DNA of 64,000 nucleotides. Origin: Morella rubra (taxonomy: Eukaryota > Streptophyta > Magnoliopsida > Fagales > Myricaceae). Every line of letters begins with the position of its first letter. The first letter of the stretch is position 1. The stretch covers positions 7,543,647 to 7,607,646 of the forward strand of contig CM025851.1 in assembly GCA_003952965.2 (NCBI GenBank). Direction: 5' to 3'. Below, piece after piece: positions 52,300 to 64,000 of the stretch. The position numbers and the translations under genes were made by a program. Under the pieces are notes generated by a model. The model made no database searches, was not told the origin of the DNA, and was given only the letters and a program-made list of their open reading frames with translations.

Positions 52300-53260
52300 A
52301 CTTTTTTCCATACACTATGACTTTCACCCTCTAAAGAAATATTGCTCCAAGATTTTGTTCGATTGCTTGATCTACATCTTGATGTCTAGTTGCTGATTTT
52401 CGTGAAGGCCATCTTTGATGAAGATGGAGTATCATACGAGAGTATAGATTCAATCACCGTATTCCCCATATTGCTTCTACGAAGTTGAAGATTCAGAGGT
52501 TCTGAATATTGTTGGCTGAAAGTTTCAGCCATGGCCATTACTTGCACAAGGTTTGTGCGGGAAGATTTAGAGTCGTTCAAGATCAAGGTTTTCGTTTGGA
52601 CTTAGAGGTTCTACGTCCATTTGAGATTCGATTTACGGTAAATTGGGTTTAATTCAAAGTTTTTGATAGGCTAGGTTAGTCGCTGCAATAGATCACCTTG
52701 TAATCAATTAGAAACTAATGGATTCGAACGGTTTACTGGCCTGGAGAGTTTTTCTCCTTAAGGACGTTCCTTAGGGAGTTTCTCTTCGTAACCATTCTCG
52801 GTGTTACGTGTCTATTATTGTTCTTAATTTGTTTTGTTTATTCTCTTACTAACCAAGTTTGTTCTTTGAGTTGTGAGATTATATTCTTGAGCCTTGACAA
52901 CCTTCATTCATAGATCTGGTTAGTAAGTTACAAATTAAGATTCTGGTTATTAGTAAGATTGTTCAATTGATTGCGTTTCAATTATTTTTGTGAATCTGGA
53001 AATTACTGTTTCTGCGAGTTGAAGTTTCTTCAGAGTTACTTGCAGTTTCTTCAGAATACCCTTTTTGACAGATTTGTGTTTAATTGTTTTACTGTTCATA
53101 TATTCATATATGGTTGTCAATTAGGACTTGTATATTGAAAGAATTATATTTGGGTTGTTATTTCAGAGAATAGGTTTTAAGTTTTAAAAAGAAATAGTTA
53201 ATTGATAAATTTTTAAAAGATACCTATTCACCTCCCCCCTCTAGGTATATTCCGCATAAG
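52300..53260 (+). mobile_element. LTR-retrotransposon-like fragment
   Basis: Similar in reverse complement to 32750-33520. Contains ggagtttctcttcgtaacc and, near its end, acctattcacctcccccctc, a string common near plant Copia LTR ends. No PBS or coding domain was found, so the exact nature remains uncertain. Confidence 0.45.
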
Positions 53261-53410
53261 TTGGGTCTAAATTAGGTTTTTCATGTAGGAAGAGAAAAGA
53301 TAAGAGGCTCAATGTTTCAAAAATAATACATCGAGATGCAGTGTATCAACACTCTTAAAAATAAGGGGTGCAAAGTGTATTTAACCATTTTTTCTACGTG
53401 CCGTGATATT

Positions 53411-53587
53411 TCATTCCAACCGATCCGCACTAAAACAAGTGAGATCATCACACGTTACAAGATCAGGAGGCACACTCTCAAGCTCAACGTAATCCATATT
53501 TACAAGGTTCCAGCCCCACTTGGCAAGCCTATGAGCCATACAATTACTCTCTCTCGGTGTCCATTGTATCCTCCATTGGTCATTCTG
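53411..53587 (-). mobile_element. LINE RNase H C-terminal fragment
   Basis: An open minus-strand stretch reads QNDQWRIQWTPRESNCMAHR, then LAKWGWNLVNMDYVELESV and ends ADRLE*. WTPRESN..AH.LAKW is the last RNase H block of plant LINEs. It abuts the resumed unit 3 landmark exactly at 53587, so it forms the right edge of the nested insertions. Confidence 0.65.
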
Positions 53588-54005
53588 TATGAGCAGTATT
53601 CAGTATAATTTGGTTTGTGATTTGGGCAGCAACTCTCCCTCGTATCAGAAGCAACTATGCATAACTTGTGCCTGCATATTGATTTTACTAGCATCCCCAC
53701 AGGGACAAGCATAGAAAGAAGATATATACTCCAGAGTTACTTGACATGACAGCTTACGAAAGAACCGAATTTTTTTTTTTGTTAAACAAAGAACCGAATA
53801 TTAACTAGTGATAGAGAAAAGTAAAGAAGACTGGAAACATAGACTGCAAAAGGCGAATCAGAAATGTGTTTTTGTGTTTTTGCTTCAAAGAGACTCCTGG
53901 AATCTTTTTCTCTTATACGATCTTCAAATAGCCATATGCAAGAAAGGCCACCTTGCCCCTTGACCATGAGTTCACTGCATTTGTGATGAATCAGCCAATT
54001 TGAAG
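53588..54005. other. Unit 3 DNA downstream of ACD11-like C
   Basis: Collinear with unit 1 and 2 but shortened: the roughly 1-kb block found at 20100-21190 is missing here (junction near 53860). Confidence 0.55.
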
Positions 54006-54640
54006 TCACCAGTCCAAGCTAATATTCTTGGAGAGGTACAGGTTGTCAATGTACTCAATTACTGTATCCGCAGCACTGATATACCTTCTCATTTTCTTCT
54101 CTGCTGACGAATCAGTTTCCTTGAGCTTGACCAGAAGTTTTTCCCTTGCTGGAAGAGTACACATTCCAGCGGCAACCGCTGTCCTGACTGACCACCGGTG
54201 GTACGGTGCCCAAATTTGCCGATAAGCTCTTGAAGCTGCTTCCTTTAAAGAGTGTTCTTCAGTTGACACAAATTGTTCAAATAAAATTCTGATGAGGTCA
54301 AGGCCCTGTCTAACTAGTCGTAAATTACGCGAATGGCTTCCTTGTTCTTTACTCTCTTGTTTTCAACATCGGCATTGATTATATCTTGCAAAGTGTTGTA
54401 CGTCTTTTATCCTTCTTCAAGATCACGTATCTTTGAGAGATACTCCGACTCGGCGAACTTGAAAGCGAGACCGAGGCATCCAAAAAAGACGGAGACCAAA
54501 GAGCAGGCCTCGCAGAAGGTGTCCAAGCGGAGCTGCTGATCTTCCTTCCTCGATTTCAAGAGCTTGGCCATCTCCTCGAAGGCCTCAGCCACGGCCGAGA
54601 GTGGTGTCATTGTAGCGTCCTTCAGATTTTTCCCTTCCAT
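54006..54640 (-). pseudogene. ACD11-like GLTP gene copy C (stop and frameshift)
   Basis: Full-length relative of copy A with two clear lesions. In the DLEEGSKTY stretch a Ser codon has become TAA (near 54410). One base is lost in the VKKQGSH codons (near 54347), which shifts the frame into an early stop. The second half remains open and nearly identical to A, ending SLDW at 54006. No insertion. The stop removes everything after about residue 77. Confidence 0.9.
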
Positions 54641-55399
54641 CTCTTTTGATCGTTTTGGGAGCCAGTCCTTGAAAGGGCTATATAGTGGTGTTGACATTTG
54701 ACTCTGATTCATTTCCATCTCACGAAAACCAGTACAGTCAGTTACCTCCATGTTTGAACGAATCTGGCAATTTCTTGATACTTGAAACTGTTAAATTCTT
54801 GTTGAAAAGAGACAGAGGGGATCAGATTTGGTTATTTGGTCCCACGCGCAAGAATTTCCTTATTGGAAGGACGTGCAGGTGTGTTTGTGAGGAACGTGAG
54901 CTGGTTGGAAGGCTCGCTACAGATGCGCTGTGCCTAAGACCCAACCGTATGTTTGCGAAAACACAGAGAGAGAGGGACTGAGGAATTCAATTTGGGAATG
55001 GCAGCAAAGTAAAGGAATTTTTGCGATATTTGCTCCAAAACTTCGAAAATGGATACCCGCAAGCAAAGGCGCAATCCCTTTTTGTATAAAGATTCATAAA
55101 TCTGAAGCCCTTAATTTGTCTCTGCAAAAATGTCCTCTTCATGGGCGAGATTGCAATTGATGTTGTCCAAACTATTTGCTTCATTTCTAATTTTCCCTTA
55201 TGATGGAGATATTCACGTGTTATGATTTATTGGTATTTTATTGATCAAAGTCTGATATGTGAAGGTATTGTATAGTACTTGCAACAAACATATATTGAAA
55301 GAGATATGGAGGTACAGAGGCCATTAGATACAGAGCAATTTATTGAAAGAGATACGGGGCAAAAGCATTAGACGATATAACTAGACATGGCCCAATTTC
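54641..55399. other. Spacer between AOP C and ACD11-like C
   Basis: Conserved with units 1 and 2; contains the ctatatag TATA-like motif. No gene. Confidence 0.55.
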
Positions 55400-56830
<1,431 letters not shown>

Positions 56831-58325
56831 AATTCTCTTTTACTATCTGCAAAATATGGAAGATGCTTCTTTGTTGTGGCTTGCTTGAGCTTTTGGGTGC
56901 TTTGGCCTATTATTTATATGGTTTGAGGGATGCTTAATAAGTCGGGGGATATATATAAAAACTGGCCAATAGGGCGCAAGATAAGCTTGACAGATATTAC
57001 GCGTACTATACATCCAAGAAGCAAGATAGATATATAATAGTCGCGCGCGCTTCACATGCAGCTTGGGTCAAACAATTTTTTTTTTTCTTCAGCTGTTGTT
57101 TAAAATTATCACGAGAACCATGCATACCAAATTTTTCACATATCGTTTAGAATATAATATATAATTTGGAGTTCTTTCCGTCTCAATAGGAAGTTTACCC
57201 TATTACTCAAAGTACTGCTACTAAAGCAAACTACGGTTTTTTTTTTCTCTTCTATCTAGCTAATCCCCCCAGTCGAAAAAAGGTGGATTCGTCATTAACT
57301 TAATTAATGATATTGATTGAGAGAATTAGGAAGAGTATCAGAGGAGCCTGCAACGTGCAGATTATTTAATGGAAGTATGATTTAAGGGAAAATTATGTTT
57401 GGTCCTTGAGTTTTAGATTGATTCCTAATCAGGACTTTGGGTAAAACCCTAACTTTTGATTCTTGAATTTGTACTCTAAAAACATAAGGTCCTTCCATCA
57501 ATGACTAGCGCTTCATATTTTAACGCCCAAACTAGAAGATCAACAAAAGAATACAGTCAATAGTCCACGAGAAGTACCTTGTTGGTTGTGGTCCGGTACT
57601 CTAAATTGTGCTTGTATTCGTGTGTAAAGGCAATGTAAAACAGTTCGGTTCCTAAGATTGCACCGAAATCATAAATATAAGATCAAAGCACTAGATCAAA
57701 ACTGTTACTCATCCCCCCAAGAAAAGGTTGCTATAATTTTCAGTTTTTTTACTTAGTGATTTCTAAATAATATATAAAATTAATGGTTAAAATGAATTAA
57801 CTTATGAAAATGACTGGCGCTTATTTAGTTTCTGAATTTTCCATTTCTTTTTACTCAGATAAAATTCATAAAAAATACAGTTCTTGACGACAAAGAAATT
57901 AATAAGCAATTTAACTGATCAAGTCCCCCAATTATTTTGTCTCGTACAATTTTGCTTCAAACCGCGTAGGCTCCTGATTATGAATGACAATCACATTTTT
58001 GGTTTTTGTAACCTAATAACAGACAATTGACAATGGCCTTGGCCTTCGGAACTTTAGGATAAGAACTAAGGACAAAATATGTCTCCGCTAATTCTGCGTC
58101 AAACAAATATTATTTTTCAGCTGCTATTTAAAGGGAAATTTATTTAAATTATCACGAAAACCATGCATTCATGACCAAAAATGCTTATATCAGGACCACT
58201 AAGCCACCACTAAGCGCTAAATAATCTAGAAGATAACAAATATTTCAAATGTCGTACAATAATTATAATATAATATACTTGGGCCGGGTTCCTCCCGTCT
58301 CAATAGGAAGTTTACCTGGTTTACA
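56831..58325. other. Upstream of AOP C, no gene
   Basis: Promoter with TATAAATAA about 85 bp before the former start and a CCAAT-like segment; collinear with 38581-39700 of unit 2. The LINE, SINE and AOP exon 3 of unit 2 have no equivalent here. Confidence 0.55.
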
Positions 58326-59172
58326 GTACAATAATCATTCCCCTGGGGAACTCTGTTTTTCAAGGCTCGAAGAAGGTACGTGATCGACCCTGTATAGGAG
58401 TCATAGTGCTGCTCTACGCCATAGCTTTCTGTTTTCATGTATCATTCTCGCCACCATTTGTTCTAGTTCCGTCAATTGCTTCGAGTATGAATGCATACAT
58501 GAACTAAACAACAAGCACAAGTGAGAAAAAAGTGAAAGAAAAAGAGCACGGGAAGAGAATTATATAAAGGTAAATCACAGGAAATTAATTCAAATGGTAC
58601 TGGAAACCATCGTTTCCATTAGGCCGCATTAGATTTGGTGAAACTCTGAGTTCCGTCTACAATTGTTGCATTGTTAATGTCCATGCTTTCATGGAGAGAG
58701 AGTTTTTCAATCTGTCTAACATACCAATTCTGTTAGATAATATAATTCAAATAATAAAATATATATCTTCTTATTAGTTTGAATTTCGGGATAAGTAGTA
58801 GATTCACATAGTATTAGTGCAAAGTCCTGATGAGTGGTAGATTTACACGGTCAACTAATTCAAGGGCTTAATTCTGATCATATTTGTTTTTCATTTTGGT
58901 TTCTGTGGGGAGATCAAATAGCTGTTCTAAGGCACCAAAGACTTCTTTGCGAAGTTCTGAGGGAACTCTGTCGTACACTACAAAACAACCATAGTCTTCA
59001 AGTGCTCGTTGAACTAATTCTTTGCGGGTTGAAAGCCAATGTCGGTTTGCTTTTGAATAATACTTCTTCGTTTCGAAAAAAAAAAAAAGGGCCAAGAGCT
59101 TGTACTAGTTTTTAAATTCTCGCTGGAGAAATCTAGAACAGGCAGCTTAGGCTCATGCAACTCAGTATCCAT
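58326..59172 (-). pseudogene. AOP-type dioxygenase copy E (relic of the D type)
   Basis: Starts MDTELHEPKLPVLDFSSENL at 59172, like copy D. Exon 1 is broken by an A-rich insertion of about 50 bp near 59040-59090 and by an insertion of about 135 bp near 58735-58870. Exon 2 survives only in its first half (MHTYSK-like start to NRVPQGN), and the HxD part, exon 3 and the 3' flank are gone. The second insert starts near tgttagataatata and could be part of a retrotransposon. Confidence 0.85.
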
Positions 59173-60924
59173 GACCCTAGCTAGCTTCATTCAGGCAGCA
59201 AGTTAAAGAAAACAATAACTTGGCTTCTTTTTATACAAAGATCTTAGCTCGATCGAATAGGACGCATGGGATCAGTAAACAGGTATGTATACTTGCATTT
59301 ATATCATTATATTTAATCCGCATGGAAGTTTTCGAAATTTTAAAGACGCCTTTGATTCAGCTTTGTTTGTTCCATGCATGCCACTTTTGACCATCTCTTG
59401 ACATTTCACAACATTTGGGATCCAAATTAGGTGTACTTTGTTTTAAAATATTTTCAAAATATTATATCATTATATATTTTTATGCATTGGTGGATAGACT
59501 CTCATATGGAGGGTGATGGAATGTGAGCATTTCTTAATGCTAAAGTGATTAGATCAAATCGTTAAATCTTTGAACAATTGTGATCGTGCGATCTCTTGAT
59601 TATGGAATTCTATTTGGAAACTATTTGAAAATTGAAGCAATCCAACTGTCCGATTTAAATTCTGAACTAGTTGAAGAATGGACGGTTGAGATCAAGTACC
59701 AATCTTTGAACCAAGGGCAATATTTCATCCTTACTCGTTTTGGATGCTTTGGCCTATTATTTTTATAGTTTGAGTGATGCTTAATAAGTGGGGTGATGTA
59801 TATAAAATCTAAAAAATTGGTCAATGGGGCGCAAGATAAGTTTCACAGACACTACGTACACTATATATTGAAGAAAATATATAATATTAGGCGCGCTACA
59901 CATGCAGCTTGCGTCAAACAAAGTTTTTTTTTCAGCTGTCGTTTAAAATTATCGCGAGAGCCATGCATGCACCAATTTTTTTTTTTTTTGCATGCACTAA
60001 AAACGGTCTTCGTTTTGTGTTTTTTAATGGCCAGTACTCCGATTTTTGTAACGGGTCAAAGTATAAAACAAACAAAAAAGGCGAAAGTGGCATTGTAACT
60101 CTAATTTGATTTACTAGATCATCTGGCCAGATCGTTTATACGCTATAAGAATATAATCAAGTGATCAAGATTGGCGTGAGAAAACGTTCTAATCGGTTAG
60201 GGCAGGTCCATCTCAGCCCAAAATCAATGACCCTCTGATGGTCTGGAGAAGATCTCGCATGTTTTGGGTTTATTCGACCGGTGCAAGGTCACAAAAGTAG
60301 AACCCTGACGTCGAGTTTGCCTGGGCGAATCTGGGCCCTGTGAAGATCCGCTTGCAGCCATGGTCCATGGAGACTTGAGTACAAACACATTAGCCTTTTT
60401 CGGTTATGGTTCCATTCAGGTAAATACGGGGCAGACTTGGGCCCTACGACGATAATCCGTTTGCAGCCATGGTCCATGGAGACTCGAAGTACATACACAT
60501 TGCCCTTTACTCGTAAAGGACAAATGGATTTCGGTTCTGGTTTCATTCCGATAAATACTGAAAACAAGATGAAATTCGAATTTTCGAGATGATCAGAAAT
60601 TTTGGTTCTAATAATTGAAATTTTTTTTTTTTATATATATATGGGTGATAATGGGTCCAACACTATTTTTAGGCATTTTTAATATGAATTTGGTACTTTT
60701 TTTTGGTCAAATTGGGTTTATAAATTAGAATTTAAGCCCTTCCATTTTGAGTGTGTTCTATTCATCATGAATTAGTCATTTAATACAATATGATTTAATT
60801 TTTCTTATGTAAAATAACAAAATAAAAATAAAAATATATTCAAAATGCATGTAATTTTGTCACTTGATAATTTCATCAACAACAAATAAGTTGTTGGTCA
60901 TACTAAGTTTTTTTTGTTTAAGAG
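59173..60924. other. Right end of the tandem array, no gene
   Basis: First matches the D upstream region, then at 59735-59925 a remnant of an A/B/C-type AOP promoter (gatgctttggcctattattt; caatggggcgcaagataag), then at 60000-60560 the block shared with 31560 and 49260. Within the last block a segment containing ttgcagccatggtccatgga occurs twice (60353 and 60461). Confidence 0.55.
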
Positions 60925-61074
60925 AAATTTGTTTTTTAGTCACTAGATTTTGCATCCATTTTATTTTTAATCCTGAATTTTAGTGGGTCCAAATTTTAGT
61001 TCATGATCTTTCCACCTTAAAAAATTTAGTACTTTTATTACCCTCCATTACTCTAACTAATAGAATCTTCGTAC

Positions 61075-62079
61075 TAAGGTGGGCATTGGAACGGATGGAA
61101 CCGGAATTGCCCATTCCGGTTCCGGTACCCACCGGAACTATAATTTTCATTTAAGTTCCTATTCTGAGCCAAAAATAAACACTACCGTCCAAAACACTGC
61201 CAAAACAAAATAAACATTGCCAATTGCCAAAATAAATGCTGACGTCCAAAACAAAATAAACACTGCCAAAATAAACTCTAAATTAAAATTACAACTAAAC
61301 AACTAAACAAACAATTAACACTACAATTGTTTCAATCACAGAATGCCAATCAAAATTTTCTTATCCCAAAATCAAATTAACAAAACCTAGAGTGATGTCC
61401 TCCAATCACAATGGAAGTCCTTGGGTTTGAGCCTCCATCCACAAACCCCAAACACAGCACACCATTGCTGACCTCTACCATGGAATTTGCCCCAAAGATC
61501 CTCCAGTACACGCTGGGTTTCTATAGTACAAGATCAATCTGAGGGACACACGGCCCCAAAGTGATGTGTCGACAAGAGAGAGGGGGAGAGAGGAGTTGAG
61601 CACGGCTGGAGCGGAGGCGCGTGACAGGGACGGTAGGGGGCACGGCTGACAACTCATGACAGGGAGAGGGGAGCTGAGGGGGCTGGAACAGAAGTCGCGC
61701 GGCAGGGAGGGCGGCGGGCACGGCTCATGGTAGGGAGAGAGCAGGTGAGAGGGCTGGAATGGAAGTCTGGAACTTTCGAATAAGGGTGAGACTTGTCTTT
61801 TGAAACTTTCGTTAGGTGACTTTTATTGACCTAGGTCACTGCTTTGCTTCCTTTTTTTTTTTTTTTTTTTTTTTCAAACCAAGACTCAAAACAGCACCAT
61901 TTTGAGTCCTGGAATTGTTTTTAAATAATATATACCTGAACCGAAAATTTCGGTATTTCCGTCAGAATTTTCGGTTCGATTTTTCCCTAAAATGGGATCC
62001 AGTTCCGGTACCAGAAATGGCCGGAACTGGTATCGAACACAGATGTTCCGGTCTGAACTGGAACATTTGCCCACTCTTA
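61075..62079. mobile_element. Non-autonomous hAT element
   Basis: 1005 bp, beginning TAAGGTGGGCATTGGAAC and, at the other end in reverse complement, TAAGAGTGGGCAAATGTTCC. A perfect 8-bp target duplication cttcgtac flanks it (61067-61074 and 62080-62087). Subterminal ggttccggtacc motifs occur at both ends. No transposase. Inserted in the left arm of the larger inverted-repeat element. Confidence 0.85.
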
Positions 62080-62103
62080 CTTCGTACACGTCAACATCTC
62101 TCT

Positions 62104-63358
62104 CAGAGGCAGAACCACGTGTGGACCATGGGGGACAGCTGACCCCCATGGCCTGAAAATTCCTTCAATTTTTTTTTTTATGTGTTAAGAGCCCAGCTCG
62201 CCCCCAACGACCCAAGCCCAAGGAGATATTTACAGTGAGGGTGAGTGACAGAGACTCTGGCTGACTTTTATGTAACAGTATCATGTGCGACACAAAAGGC
62301 CCAAAATATTGTAATGTTCGTTTGGAGCAGCCGTTGCACGGGACAAATGGGGTTATCCACGTCAAGCGACCGAATCTCCACACGACCTCCCCCGTTATTA
62401 TATGCCCACTGGGCCACTAGTGCCCAACTCCATTGCGATCATGGGAGCATGATCCCTCAATCATTGTCGACGTGTGCTCTTTCAGAAAAAAGCAAAACAA
62501 CAAAATACGTGTGTTTGACTCGCCACTTTAGGAAGAACATCACCAATGTAACTCAATATAATTTTTCTAAAATAAATGAAGAATGATATGTCATTCGAAC
62601 AATACATACCCCTATCACAATCCATTTAAATATAGGGAACAGAGAAGCTTCACATGAGTTATAAACAGTAGCTGTATTGTGTAAGCCTGCTGGTGTTCAA
62701 GAAAACGTGACTAAGCGAACGAAAAAGTCACTCTCAACTCTAATAACTATCAATGCAATTTGAAATAAGGTCTAAATTATCAATTTCACACATTGAGCCC
62801 TCCAACTTCTACAATTAAACAAATTGCGATACGAGTTTGATAGTTGGATCTTTTTTTAAGGGCGTTAAATTGATGAAATTTAATAGTTAGTGAGTTCAAT
62901 GTGTCAAATATACTACTTGAGACCCCTGTTTGAATGATAAATTACAACTCTATATCCATTGGTTTATTAGCTGATTGAGTAGCATTGGTCTGACCAGTTG
63001 CGATTGCAATCGTTGAGAGAGTGTTCTCTATGATGAAATTTATTAAAACTGATTTGTGTAATAAGATAGGAGATGAATGAATGAATGATAGTTTAGTGGT
63101 ATACATGAAAAGAGAATTTTTGAAACTATTAAGAACGGAGCTATTTTACAACGTTTTCAAAATATGCAGTCTCATAAGATCCAATTGCCACCTCTCAATA
63201 TCAGCAAATAATATGGTACACGTATTTCAATATTTTTAGTTATTAATTTTTGATATTTTAACTCTGAGATATTTTTTTTCATTACGTAGTAAAAAAAAAA
63301 TTGTCATTTTTCCTTAGGAGTTCGACTCCCTTTAATTGGATTCTTGGTTCCGCTACTG
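62104..63358 (+). mobile_element. Internally deleted hAT element with transposase C-terminal remnant
   Basis: 1255 bp with TIRs CAGAGGCAGAACCA and, from the right, CAGTAGCGGAACCA. A perfect 8-bp target duplication atctctct flanks it (62096-62103 and 63359-63366). The remnant at about 62985-63190 reads PVAIAIVERVFSMMKFIKTD, LCNKIGDE, a stop, then MNDSLVVYMKREF, the dimerisation region of ZMYM1-like hAT transposases. The BED finger and most of the catalytic part are missing. Confidence 0.88.
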
Positions 63359-63733
63359 ATCTCTCTCCAAGTCAGTATCTACTTTCCATGTCAGCAGATG
63401 TCATCTTATTTCATGCCCTAAACGACACACAACCTGCAGATCCACATAACTAACTCAAACGCTGCGTTCGACCTCAAAAGCAGCAGCTAAGTGTCCCTCA
63501 CAATAACAAAATAACAGTGTGGATCTACGTTTGAGGCTGAACGCAGCGTTTAAGTTACTTATGTGGATTTGCAAGCTGTGTGTCGTTTAGGGCATGAAAT
63601 AAGATGGCCTCTGCTGGTGTAGAAAGTGGATGCTAACTTAGAGAGAGATGCTGATGTGTACGACGACTCCGTTAGTTAAAGTGACAAAGGGTAATAGAAA
63701 AACTAAATTTTTCAAGGGTGGAAAGATCATGCA

Positions 63734-64000
63734 TAAGGGTGAGAAAATCATTCGGTTTTCGTCGGAATTTCCGGTTCCGGTACCGGTTCCGGCCTATTCT
63801 GGTACCGGAACCCATTTTATAGAAATTTTGGAACTGAAAGCAAAAATTTCGGCGGAAACGCCGAAATTCTCCAGTTCTGATTTTTTTTTTTTTTAAAAAA
63901 AAAAACACGTGATTTACTTGACCTGGGTCAAAACGACCCAGGTCACATGAAGAATTCAGCCTTCACGAGTCTTCAAAAAATTCCCTAAGTCCCTCACAGT
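63734..64000. mobile_element. Left end of a third hAT element (runs off the window)
   Basis: Begins TAAGGGTGAG at the point where the right arm of the larger element stops matching. It has the same ggttccggtaccgg motifs as the element at 61075 and so belongs to that family. The expected target duplication is atcatgca (63726-63733); its second copy would be outside the window. Confidence 0.6.

Larger units (their letters stand above)
60925..63733. mobile_element. Long inverted-repeat element carrying nested hAT insertions
   Basis: The left arm is in three pieces: about 60925-61074, 62088-62095 and 63367-63480. The right arm is 63520-63733. After removing the two hAT elements and one copy of each target duplication, the arms pair over at least 230 bp: catgatctttccacc near 60997 with its complement near 63720, gtacacgtcaac with its complement near 63655, and ttatttcatgccctaaacga with its complement near 63590. 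The outer part of the right arm lies past the window. Probably MULE-like or a foldback element. Confidence 0.75.

Noticed and set aside
54641..54751. Upstream in-frame extension MEVTDCTGFREME... of ACD11-like copy C
   Set aside because: Open only because of one extra base in copy C; copies A and B have an in-frame stop there, so it is not an authentic N-terminus.
61475..61721. Overlapping minus-strand ORFs rich in Pro/Leu/Ser
   Set aside because: Lie within the non-autonomous hAT element and reflect a GA-rich stretch; no protein family.

Overview
This is nuclear DNA from a dicot plant. The genes have short exons with GT-AG introns, and the intergenic DNA is AT-rich and full of plant transposable elements (MULE, hAT, LINE, SINE, TRIM and LTR pieces). 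The protein families are plant ones: katanin p60, GA 3-oxidase, ACD11-like GLTP and AOP-type 2-oxoglutarate dioxygenases. The species cannot be fixed from sequence alone; the gene set and style suit a woody rosid.

Left part (1-16 kb, single-copy genes on +): the 3' half of the katanin p60 gene KTN1, a complete six-exon gene for a small secreted or anchored EGF-like protein (3148-5292, with a hAT MITE in intron 2), and a complete two-exon gibberellin 3-beta-dioxygenase gene (14207-15650). KTN1 next to GA3ox is also the Arabidopsis arrangement (AT1G80350 beside AT1G80340), so this looks like an old conserved neighbourhood.

Middle and right part (about 19.7-60.6 kb, genes on -): a tandem segmental array of three diverged units. 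Each unit carries an AOP-type dioxygenase followed about 0.8-1 kb downstream by an intronless ACD11-like sphingolipid-transfer gene. Units 2 and 3 also carry a second AOP type. Decay is complementary. Unit 1 keeps the ACD11-like gene intact but its AOP is frameshifted. Unit 2 keeps both AOP genes intact, but its ACD11-like gene is split by a TRIM retrotransposon. Everything in unit 3 is broken. What survives is one ACD11-like gene (25291-25926) and two AOP genes (37159-38580, 42714-43939).

Transposons explain much of the remaining difference between units. They include a 3.9-kb MULE with remnants of a PB1-like transposase domain and a GRF zinc-finger gene in unit 1 (21199-25131), a 3' LINE fragment and a SINE in unit 2, a solo LTR (44772-45446), and several hAT elements with 8-bp target duplications. 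The last 3 kb is a nest: two hAT elements lie in the left arm of a long inverted-repeat element and a third begins in its right arm, running off the window.

No tRNA, rRNA, CRISPR or organelle-type sequence was seen.
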